Assembly (NCBI GenBank): GCA_022360075.1
Contig: JAKSDN010000639.1
Location: 1-21,201, forward strand
From: Kiloniellales bacterium
GTDB taxonomy: Bacteria > Pseudomonadota > Alphaproteobacteria > Kiloniellales > JAKSDN01
Direction of reading: 5' to 3'
Length of the DNA: 21,201 bases
A program made the translations under genes and the position numbers. How positions within the stretch are numbered: the stretch's first letter is position 1; each line of letters starts with the position of its first letter. Of the stretch, positions 7,077-13,324 are shown piece by piece. The notes under the pieces were generated by a model. The model did not search any database and was not told the DNA's origin. It was given only the letters and a program-made list of their open reading frames with translations.

Positions 7077-8384
7077 ATGGCCACGGATCTGGCGAAAGTC
7101 GCCAAGGAAAAGAAGATCAAGTACTTCCTGATCAGCTTCGTCGATCTCTTCGGCGTGCTGCGGGCGAAGCTGGTGCCGGCGCGCGCGATCGGCGACATGC
7201 AGAAGGACGGCGCGGGCTTCGCCGGCTTCGCGGCCTGGCTCGACATGACGCCGGCCCATCCCGACATGTTCGCGATCCCCGATCCCGCGAGCCTGATCCA
7301 GCTGCCCTGGAAGCCCGAGGTCGGCTGGCTCGCCGCCGATCTCTGGATGGATGGCAAGATGGTCGAGGCCTCGCCGCGCGTCGCGCTCAAGCGCCAGATC
7401 GATGCGGCGGCCAAAAAGGGCTACCGCATGAAGTCGGGCGTCGAGTGCGAGTACTTCCTGATCACGCCCGACGGTGCCGCGATCTCCGACGAGCGCGACA
7501 TCCAGGAGAAGCCCTGCTACGACCAGTCCTCGCTGATGCGCCGCTACGACGTGATCAGCGAGATCTGCGACGCCATGATCGCGCTCGGCTGGGGCCCCTA
7601 TCAGAACGACCACGAGGACGCCAACGGCCAGTTCGAGATGAACTGGGACTACGACGACTGCCTGGTCACCGCCGACCGCCACGTCTTCTTCAAGTACATG
7701 GTCAAGTCGATCGCCGAGCAGCACGGCCTGCGCGCGACCTTCATGCCCAAGCCCTTCGCGAACCTGACCGGCAACGGCTGCCACGCCCACGTCTCGCTCT
7801 GGGACAAGACGGGCAAGAAGAATCTGTTCCACGACGCCAAGGGCGAGCTTGGCCTATCCAAGCTCGCCTACAACTTCCTCGGCGGCGTCATCGAGTCTGC
7901 CGACAGCCTGGCCGCGCTCTTCAACCCGACGGTCAATTCCTACAAGCGCATCGACGCCACGGTGACCCTGTCGGGCGCGACCTGGTCGCCGAATGCGATC
8001 AGCTACTCCGGCAACAACCGCACCCACATGGTGCGCATTCCGGACCCCGGCCGCTTCGAGCTGCGCCTGATGGACGGCTCGGCCAATCCCTACCTGCTGC
8101 AGGCCGGCGTGCTGATGGCCGGGCTCGACGGCATCGCCAACAAGCGCGATCCCGGCAAGCGCCTCGACATCAACATGTACGAGGAAGGCCGCACCCTGAA
8201 GCGCATCAAGCGCCTGCCGCTCAACCTGCTCGACGCCATCCGGCTGTTCGACAAGAGCAAGATCATCCGCGCCGGCCTGGGCGACGAGCTGGTCGACAGC
8301 TACGTCAAGCTGAAGCTCGACGACTGGCGCGGCTACTCCACCACGCTCAGCCAGTGGGAGCGCGATCACACGCTCGATTGCTGA
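7077..8384 (+). CDS. glnT: Type III glutamine synthetase-like / gamma-glutamylmethylamide synthetase (GlnT/GmaS)
   Basis: The product is 435 residues with glutamine synthetase catalytic landmarks: the ECE metal-ligand motif (123-125), DHEDANGQFEMNW (178-190), the ammonium/glutamate region GNGCHAHVSLWD (232-243), PTVNSYKR (284-291) and the RFELRLMDGSANPY stretch (326-339). It has no obvious NLYDLPPE adenylylation loop; the aligned place reads NMYEEG (366-371). Rhizobial GlnT is the same length. The methylamine-using enzyme GmaS shares the same motifs, including FMPKPF. It couples ATP hydrolysis to amide formation on glutamate, with ammonia or methylamine as acceptor. Sequence alone does not tell me which. 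The neighbouring glxBCD genes favour methylamine or a similar amine. AGGGAGA (7062-7067) precedes the start. The 3' end overlaps the convergent transporter gene by 19 bp. Confidence 0.92.
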   Translation: MATDLAKVAKEKKIKYFLISFVDLFGVLRAKLVPARAIGDMQKDGAGFAGFAAWLDMTPAHPDMFAIPDPASLIQLPWKPEVGWLAADLWMDGKMVEASPRVALKRQIDAAAKKGYRMKSGVECEYFLITPDGAAISDERDIQEKPCYDQSSLMRRYDVISEICDAMIALGWGPYQNDHEDANGQFEMNWDYDDCLVTADRHVFFKYMVKSIAEQHGLRATFMPKPFANLTGNGCHAHVSLWDKTGKKNLFHDAKGELGLSKLAYNFLGGVIESADSLAALFNPTVNSYKRIDATVTLSGATWSPNAISYSGNNRTHMVRIPDPGRFELRLMDGSANPYLLQAGVLMAGLDGIANKRDPGKRLDINMYEEGRTLKRIKRLPLNLLDAIRLFDKSKIIRAGLGDELVDSYVKLKLDDWRGYSTTLSQWERDHTLDC

Positions 8385-9655
8385 GGGCGGCCGCTGCCGC
8401 TCGACTCGCTCTCGGCGGCCATCTCGTCGCAGGCCGCCTCCGTCGCCAGACCGGTGACCACGGCCGAGCCCTGGGCACCGACCATCACGCTCGGAGTCTG
8501 CTCATCCAGGGCCTGGGCCGGACGGCGGCTCATGCGGTAGATGGCGAAGAGTCCGATCAGGCCGTTGACCAGCATCAGCATGAGGTGAAATCCGCCGGGG
8601 CCGATCAGCGACATCAGGCCACCGGCGGCGATCGGCCCTAGGCTCGAGCCGATGCCGAAGACGAAGTAGAGCGAGGCGCTGGCCGCGACCATCTGGTCGG
8701 GCGAGAGCCGGTCGTTGGCATAGGCGACGCAGAGCGAGTAGCTCGGCATGCAGAGGCCGCCGATCACCGCCATGAAGCCGGCGCTGACCCAGAAGCCCCG
8801 GTCCGGGAAGATCCAGGCGAGGCCCGCCGCGCCCGCGGCGCAGAGGGTGACCAGGGTGAGGATCAGGCGGCGGTCGTAGCGGTCCGACAGGCTGCCCAGC
8901 GGCCATTGCAGCAGGATCGCGCCAGCGAAGAGCGCGCCGACGTAGAGCGTGATCCGCGAGATCGGCAGGCCCACCGCCTCGGCATAGACCGCGGCCAGGC
9001 CCCAGAGCACGCCGAGCGAGACGCCGACGCCGAGGCTGGCGACCACGCCCAGCGGGGTCAGGCGGTAGAGCGCGCGGATGCCGAGCGGCTTGGGCGCCGA
9101 GAAGTCCGGCGCGGGCGTCGCGCTCAAGAGCAGCGGGATCAGCGACAGCGAGACCAGGATCGAGCCGACGATAAAGAGCGTCGCCCCGGCCGGATCGGCC
9201 AGGTTGAGCAGGAACTGGCCGGCGCCCATGGCGACCAGCGTGACGATCATGTAGAGCGCGAGGAGCTGACCGCGGGTCCGGTTGTCGGCGCGGTCGTTCA
9301 GCCAGCTCTCGGTCACCACGTAGACCCCGGCGCTGGCGAAGCCGGTGACCATGCGCATGGCGAACCCGGTGACCGGATCGACTTGGAGCGCGTAGATCAG
9401 GGCCGCAATGGAGATCAGCGAGGCGAGCGCGGCGAAGACCCGGATGTGGCCGACCTGCCGGACCAGGCGCGGCGCCAGGGCGGAACCGGCGAGAAAGCCC
9501 ATGAAATAGCCGGACATGACCAGGCCGGTGACAGCCGTCGGAAAGCCCTCGAGCCCGGCGCGCACGCCGAGCAGCGTGCCCTGCATGCCGTTGGCCAGCA
9601 TCAGCAGGGCCATGCCGAGGAACAGCGCCCAGGTGGTGCGCAGGGCCAGGACCAT
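8366..9655 (-). CDS. MFS transporter (YcaD-like)
   Basis: The product is 429 residues with about twelve hydrophobic segments, so it is an inner-membrane protein. MFS signatures include GYFMGFLAGSALAPRLVRQV in the first half and GSLSDRYDRR in the loop between helices 8 and 9. TESWLNDRADNRTRGQ after helix 4 is typical of the YcaD/UMF2 group, whose substrates are mostly unknown. The last 45 residues or so form a polar tail rich in Ser, Gln and Glu. The start ATG (complement of 9653-9655) begins just before the first helix. No strong ribosome binding site is seen. It is convergent with glnT and divergent from the nitrilase gene. Export of an amino acid or drug is possible; nothing in the sequence fixes it. 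Confidence 0.9.
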   Translation of the reverse strand: MVLALRTTWALFLGMALLMLANGMQGTLLGVRAGLEGFPTAVTGLVMSGYFMGFLAGSALAPRLVRQVGHIRVFAALASLISIAALIYALQVDPVTGFAMRMVTGFASAGVYVVTESWLNDRADNRTRGQLLALYMIVTLVAMGAGQFLLNLADPAGATLFIVGSILVSLSLIPLLLSATPAPDFSAPKPLGIRALYRLTPLGVVASLGVGVSLGVLWGLAAVYAEAVGLPISRITLYVGALFAGAILLQWPLGSLSDRYDRRLILTLVTLCAAGAAGLAWIFPDRGFWVSAGFMAVIGGLCMPSYSLCVAYANDRLSPDQMVAASASLYFVFGIGSSLGPIAAGGLMSLIGPGGFHLMLMLVNGLIGLFAIYRMSRRPAQALDEQTPSVMVGAQGSAVVTGLATEAACDEMAAESESSGSGRPQQSSV

Positions 9656-9801
9656 GGCGTCGTCTCACGTGACGTTGCACCGCGTTCTAGCGGGAGCTTG
9701 CGACGGCCGAACGGTGTCGCTTTATCTGGGAGCGTCACACTTAGGCAGCCGGTGCGACCTGAGGGATCGGGGGGTTCGACAGGACCCTCGATCTGAGGGA
9801 A

Positions 9802-9835
9802 GATACCGCTCAGCGCTCCCCATCGAAGCGGTATC
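9802..9835. promoter_or_regulatory. Stem-loop in the leader of the nitrilase gene
   Basis: GATACCGCT (9802-9810) and AGCGGTATC (9827-9835) are perfect reverse complements with a 16-nt loop. The right arm touches GAGGT (9836-9840), the likely ribosome binding site of the gene starting at 9846. It could be an operator on DNA, or in RNA a hairpin that alters access to the ribosome site. No T-tract follows, so a terminator is unlikely. Confidence 0.4.
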
Positions 9836-9845
9836 GAGGTACGCC

Positions 9846-10697
9846 ATGAGCCAGCCCTTCACCGTCGCCCTGATCCAGAACTGCGCCGGCCCCGAAGTCG
9901 AGGCGAACATCGCCGAGACCGGCGCGATGACCCGCGAGGCCGCGGGCAAGGGCGCCTCGCTGATCGTCCTGCCGGAGTACTTCAGCGCACTCGCCTCCGA
10001 CGGCCCGAAGCTGGTCATGCCGGCCTTCGCCGAGGAGGCCCATCCGGCGCTGCCGGCCTTCTCGGCGCTGGCCCGCGAGCTCGATGTCTGGTTGCTGCTC
10101 GGGTCGCTGCCGATCGAGACGGCCGGCGGCAAGGTCAACAACCGCGGCTATCTGATCGGCCCGGACGGCGCGGTCGCGCAGCGCTACGACAAGGTGCACC
10201 TCTTCGACGTCAACCTGGCCAACGGCGAGACCTACCGCGAGTCCGCGACCATCGAGCCCGGCTGCGAGGCGGTGCTGGCCGAGCTGCCCTGGGGCCGGCT
10301 CGGCATGACCATCTGCTACGACCTGCGCTTCGCCCAGCTCTACCGCAGCCTGGCCCAGGCCGGCGCCGACTTCCTCGCCGTGCCCGCCGCCTTCACCAAG
10401 CGCACCGGCGAGGCCCACTGGCACATCCTCAACCGGGCCCGCGCGATCGAGAACGGCGCCTTCGTCTTCGCACCCTGCCAATGCGGCACCCACGAAGGCG
10501 GCGGCAAGACCTACGGCCACTCCCTGATCATCGATCCCTGGGGCCGCATCCTGGCCGACGGCGGCGAGGCGCCCGGCATCGTGCTCGCCGAGGTCGATCC
10601 GGCCGAAGTGACCAAAGCCCGCTCGATGATCCCGTCGCTCCAGCACGATCGGCCCTTCACGCTCACCGAGGCGAGCCCGCTGAAAGCGGCGGAGTGA
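9846..10697 (+). CDS. Nitrilase-superfamily amidase (Nit1/Nit2-like)
   Basis: The product is 283 residues with the Glu-Lys-Cys triad: Glu44 (LIVLPEYF), Lys116 (RYDKVHLFDV) and Cys157 (MTICYDLRFAQLY). The length and YDKVHLFDV stretch match the Nit1/Nit2 branch. In that branch, deaminated glutathione amidase and omega-amidase remove the amide from damaged glutathione or alpha-keto acid amides. The ATG at 9846 follows GAGGT at 9836-9840. A longer in-frame extension upstream lacks protein character. It is cytosolic and has no signal peptide. It stands alone between the divergent transporter and a repeat-rich gap. Omega-amidase activity would fit a glutamine-rich neighbourhood, but the exact substrate is inferred. 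Confidence 0.9.
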   Translation: MSQPFTVALIQNCAGPEVEANIAETGAMTREAAGKGASLIVLPEYFSALASDGPKLVMPAFAEEAHPALPAFSALARELDVWLLLGSLPIETAGGKVNNRGYLIGPDGAVAQRYDKVHLFDVNLANGETYRESATIEPGCEAVLAELPWGRLGMTICYDLRFAQLYRSLAQAGADFLAVPAAFTKRTGEAHWHILNRARAIENGAFVFAPCQCGTHEGGGKTYGHSLIIDPWGRILADGGEAPGIVLAEVDPAEVTKARSMIPSLQHDRPFTLTEASPLKAAE

Positions 10698-10733
10698 ATC
10701 GCACCTAAGTCTGCGGTCGCTTCGTCGTTCGCT

Positions 10734-10801
10734 TGATTTGACACGGATGAACGGGATGGACACGGATATCCGTGTTGATCCCGTTCATCCGTGTTGAATC
10801 A
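10734..10801. repeat. Near-perfect 68-bp palindrome
   Basis: The centre of symmetry lies between 10767 and 10768. Arms 10741-10757 and 10778-10794 pair perfectly over 17 bp (ACACGGATGAACGGGAT). Inner arms 10760-10767 and 10768-10775 pair over 8 bp, and outer bases 10734-10738 pair with 10797-10801. Only four base pairs mismatch. The octamer ACACGGAT occurs twice in each half. It begins 37 bp after the nitrilase gene. In RNA it would make a long hairpin without a T-tract. Confidence 0.85.
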
Positions 10802-10844
10802 CTTCAAACGCCGGTGTCGCGGCCCAAAGCGCCCACACCAGCAT

Positions 10845-10955
10845 CTGTCATCCTCGGGCGAAGACCCGAGGATCCATTGACGGCTCCGAGCGCGGGATCG
10901 TCCATGGATCCTCGGATCGGCGCGCCGCTTCGCCGCACTTGTCCGAGGATGACAG
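10845..10955. repeat. Palindromic repeat, GTCAT/CTCGGG family
   Basis: The outer arms CTGTCATCCTCGG (10845-10857) and CCGAGGATGACAG (10943-10955) are perfect over 13 bp. The inner arms CCGAGGATCCAT (10866-10877) and ATGGATCCTCGG (10904-10915) are perfect over 12 bp. It resembles the elements at 4131-4247 and 6929-7008 in having TCAT and ATCCA modules, but with diverged cores. It sits in the 421-bp gap (10698-11118) between the nitrilase gene and the convergent phytanoyl-type gene. I see no gene in that gap. Confidence 0.8.
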
Positions 10956-11000
10956 GTCATAATGATCAAGAGTTCGGCACATTCTCGACCGAGTCATCTC

Positions 11001-11096
11001 GACACAGATGGACACAGATAAATACAGATGAGAGGAGTTAAGCGCATAAGCTTGGTTCACTCGTTAAATCTGTGTTCATCTGTGTTGATCTGTGTC
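11001..11096. repeat. Inverted repeat of ACACAGAT units
   Basis: The left arm (11001-11029) and right arm (11068-11096) are reverse complements at 25 of 29 positions, separated by 38 bp. Each arm has three ACACAGAT-like units about 10 bp apart. Unit and spacing resemble the ACACGGAT units in the palindrome at 10734-10801, so the two are probably one family. The right arm ends 22 bp before the stop codon of the minus-strand gene, so the structure is in that gene's 3' flank. Confidence 0.8.
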
Positions 11097-11118
11097 AAAC
11101 TTCCAACCACAACTCTCT

Positions 11119-11964
11119 CTACCCCGCCAGATAATCGTCCAGGAAGGCAGACCGCCGGCCATCCGCGGTCCAGAGGATCGGAAAGAAGCTCTCGTCCATC
11201 ATCGTGTCGCCGAAGCGCTTGTAGCGGCCGTAGATCGCGCCGACTTCGGTGGGGTGGAAGCGCGCCTCGGAGGACAGGCAGTGGGCGACCAGCGCGCGGC
11301 GCGGCCGCTCGGCGCGGTTTTCGCGCGAGCCGTGCCAGGTGCGGCCGTGGTGGAAGACTCCGCCGCCGGCCGGGACCTCTATGGGCACGATCTCGAGTGC
11401 CGCGCCGGCGCGCTTGGCCGCTTCCTCGAGTTCCTTCGTGGGATCGTCGGGCGCGTGGAACTGGGCGATCATGTCGGAGACCGGCCAGCGATGGGCGCCG
11501 CGGGCGTATTCGATGGTGCCGCCCGCCGCCGTGGTCGCATCGAGCGCCATCCAGCAGGTGATCATCGAGGGCGGCACGAGCCACTGCACGTAGCTGTCGT
11601 CCTGATGAAAACCCAGCGCCTTCGCCCCCGGCGGCTTCCACAGCACATTGTCCTGATAGAGCCGCGCGCCGGGCCAGCCCATCAGGCGGGCGCAGGCCCG
11701 GCCGACCTCGGCGCGCAGGACGGCGCGGGCGACTTCGCGGTCAGCCTTCCAAGCATTGCAGATCTGCCGGGTCAGATCTTCGCCGTCGCGTCCGGCGCGC
11801 CAGTTCCACTCGTCGGGCTGCAGGCCGGTCTCGAACGCGCCGCGAAACAGCGGCTCGAAGCGGGCAGCAGCGCGGGCGACCTGCTCCGGCGCGAGCAAGC
11901 GCTCGACGACCAGAAAGCCGTCCTCCCGGAAGCGGGTCAAATCCTCGTCGGAGATCTCGATCAT
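11119..11964 (-). CDS. Phytanoyl-CoA dioxygenase (PhyH) family oxygenase
   Basis: The product is 281 residues of the Fe(II)/2-oxoglutarate-dependent PhyH family. The iron triad is visible: His120 and Asp122 (GFHQDDSYVQW) and His211 (GRTWHGSRENR). Arg222 or Arg223 (PRRALVAHC) is suited to bind 2-oxoglutarate. EDGFLVVERLL (14-24) is the usual family opening. The family hydroxylates varied small molecules, including phytanoyl-CoA, ectoine and phosphonates. Nothing here points to one substrate. It lacks a signal peptide. The start ATG (complement of 11962-11964) agrees with the conserved N-terminus; only a weak GGGA lies upstream. It is divergent from the acetyltransferase gene, with a stem-loop in the shared region. 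Confidence 0.9.
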   Translation of the reverse strand: MIEISDEDLTRFREDGFLVVERLLAPEQVARAAARFEPLFRGAFETGLQPDEWNWRAGRDGEDLTRQICNAWKADREVARAVLRAEVGRACARLMGWPGARLYQDNVLWKPPGAKALGFHQDDSYVQWLVPPSMITCWMALDATTAAGGTIEYARGAHRWPVSDMIAQFHAPDDPTKELEEAAKRAGAALEIVPIEVPAGGGVFHHGRTWHGSRENRAERPRRALVAHCLSSEARFHPTEVGAIYGRYKRFGDTMMDESFFPILWTADGRRSAFLDDYLAG

Positions 11965-11982
11965 GGCGCGATCCCGGTCGCA

Positions 11983-12018
11983 AGCTTGAGGCTTTTCTTA
12001 TAGAAAAGCCCGCAAGCT
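11983..12018. promoter_or_regulatory. Stem-loop in the divergent PhyH/GNAT region
   Basis: GGCTTTTCT (11990-11998) and AGAAAAGCC (12002-12010) pair perfectly around a TAT loop. The stem continues as AGCTTG (11983-11988) with CAAGCT (12013-12018) after a small asymmetric bulge. It lies 19 bp upstream of the PhyH start on the minus strand and 56 bp upstream of the ATG at 12074. It could be an operator or a 5'-leader hairpin. It is AT-rich compared with its surroundings. No terminator role is expected at this position. Confidence 0.45.
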
Positions 12019-12073
12019 GCCACAATTGACGACGATCGAGAGCTGCCCTGTCATAACGGCGAGCAACGGCGCG

Positions 12074-12634
12074 ATGACACAAATCCCTGTTCTGACCACG
12101 ACACACTTGCGCCTGCGGCCCCGCAGCGTCGAAGACGTCGAGGCCTGTTGGGCCATGGACATCGACTTCGCCGTGCATCGTTACATCTGGCCCGAGGGCA
12201 TCCCCGACGTCGAAGCCCACCGCGAAACGATCAGGCAGCGCTTCGCCTCGGACTGGCCGCCGGTCGGCGGCGTCTGGGTCGTCGAGTGGCAAGACAAGCC
12301 CGACTTCCTCGGCTGGTGTGGGCTCTTCCCGCTCGAGGAGTCCGGCCTGATCGAGATCGGCTATCGTTATGTCCAGCGCGCCTGGGGGCAGGGCGTGGCG
12401 ACGGAGGCCGCGCGCGAAGTCCTGGACTACGGCTTTCGCGCGCTCGAGATCGACCCCATCGTCGCGGTGACGGACCCGGAGAACCGGGCCTCACAAAACG
12501 TGCTGCGCAAGATCGGCCTCAGGCAAGAAGGCACCGCCTTTCACTACGGCCGGGATCTGAGCTTCTTTCGCTTGGAGCGGGCGCAGTATGTCACCGCGAC
12601 GAAGACGGACGGCCCCGATCGCGCGGCCATCTGA
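12074..12634 (+). CDS. GNAT N-acetyltransferase (RimJ/RimL-like)
   Basis: The product is 186 residues of the GNAT fold. It opens LTTTHLRLRPRSVEDVEACW (7-26), typical of the RimJ/RimL group. The acetyl-CoA loop is QRAWGQGVATEA (101-112), and NRASQNVLRKIGLRQEG (137-153) is the usual C-terminal motif. It moves an acetyl group from acetyl-CoA to an amine of a protein, antibiotic or small molecule; the substrate cannot be read from sequence. The ATG at 12074 fits the family start. A TTG at 12026 would add 16 residues without conserved character. The phosphatidyltransferase gene begins 11 bp after its stop, so the two probably share a transcript. Cytosolic. Confidence 0.88.
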   Translation: MTQIPVLTTTHLRLRPRSVEDVEACWAMDIDFAVHRYIWPEGIPDVEAHRETIRQRFASDWPPVGGVWVVEWQDKPDFLGWCGLFPLEESGLIEIGYRYVQRAWGQGVATEAAREVLDYGFRALEIDPIVAVTDPENRASQNVLRKIGLRQEGTAFHYGRDLSFFRLERAQYVTATKTDGPDRAAI

Positions 12635-12645
12635 GTCCGATCCCC

Positions 12646-13248
12646 GTGCTCGACTCCGCCGCCCGCAAGCTGATCGATCCGCCGCTGAATGCGCTCGGAC
12701 GGCGCCTGGCGTCGGTCGGTTGCTCCGCCAACTTGGTTACTCTGGTGGGCTTCGGCTTCGGCTTGGCGGCGGCGGCGGCGATCGCCTTCGAGTCCTATCT
12801 GATCGGCCTGGGGCTGTTCGGCCTCAACCGGCTCGCCGACGGGCTCGACGGCGCGATCGCCCGGGCGCGGCACAAAACCGATCTGGGCGGCTATCTCGAC
12901 ATCGTGCTCGACTTCCTGGTCTATGCCGCCATCGTCCTCGGCTTCGCCGCCGCCCGGCCGGAGAACGCCCTGCCCGCCGCCCTGCTGCTGACCAGCTACA
13001 TCGGCACCGGCACCACCTTCCTCACCTTCGCGATCCTGGCGGCCAAGCGCAATTTGACCACCGAGGCCCGCGGATCGAAGTCGCTCTATTACCTCGGCGG
13101 CCTGACCGAGGGCACCGAGACGATTCTGTTCTATGTCGCTATCTGCCTGCTGCCCGGCCTCTTTCCGCTGCTGGCGACGATCTTCGCCGTCGCCTGCCTG
13201 ATCACCACGGCATCCAGAATTGCGATCGCGGTCAGGACGTTCGGTTAG
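12646..13248 (+). CDS. CDP-alcohol phosphatidyltransferase family protein
   Basis: The product is 200 residues, an inner-membrane protein with about six hydrophobic segments. It carries the CDP-alcohol phosphotransferase motif DGAIAR followed by GGYLDIVLD (between residues 65 and 90). Three of the motif's Asp residues are visible. The spacer after AR is seven residues, one shorter than in PgsA. The family swaps CMP for an alcohol in phospholipid synthesis. GTG at 12646 is the only good start, because this frame has no nearby ATG. Being 200 residues, it resembles a small family often annotated as a putative phosphatidyltransferase rather than PgsA or PssA. It sits 11 bp behind the acetyltransferase gene and ends before a convergent transporter gene. 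Confidence 0.82.
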   Translation: MLDSAARKLIDPPLNALGRRLASVGCSANLVTLVGFGFGLAAAAAIAFESYLIGLGLFGLNRLADGLDGAIARARHKTDLGGYLDIVLDFLVYAAIVLGFAAARPENALPAALLLTSYIGTGTTFLTFAILAAKRNLTTEARGSKSLYYLGGLTEGTETILFYVAICLLPGLFPLLATIFAVACLITTASRIAIAVRTFG

Positions 13249-13282
13249 AGCGTTTCCGTGATCATCAAGCGCTTGGCCAACG

Positions 13283-13314
13283 CCGTCATTGCGTCGCTTC
13301 GCTCGCAATGACGG
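13283..13314. terminator. Inverted repeat between convergent genes, possible bidirectional terminator
   Basis: CCGTCATTGCG (13283-13293) and CGCAATGACGG (13304-13314) form a perfect 11-bp stem with a 10-nt loop. It is centred in the 76-bp space between two genes that end towards each other, where a terminator acting both ways would be useful. It has no T-tract on either side. The GTCATTGC sequence also resembles a common alphaproteobacterial repeat, so it may be a repeat that happens to terminate. Confidence 0.45.
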
Positions 13315-13324
13315 CCGGGTTGCA

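Noticed and set aside
6983..8641. Plus-strand open frame of 552 codons over glnT and into the transporter
   Set aside because: It runs across two well-supported genes in another frame and has an Arg-rich, featureless product.
8502..9680. Second minus-strand frame inside the transporter gene
   Set aside because: It lacks membrane segments and MFS motifs, which the chosen frame has.
10845..10955. CRISPR array or tRNA-like structure in the repeat-rich gap
   Set aside because: There are no evenly spaced direct repeats with unique spacers, no cas genes, and no cloverleaf with acceptor stem and CCA. The structure is simple nested inverted repeats.
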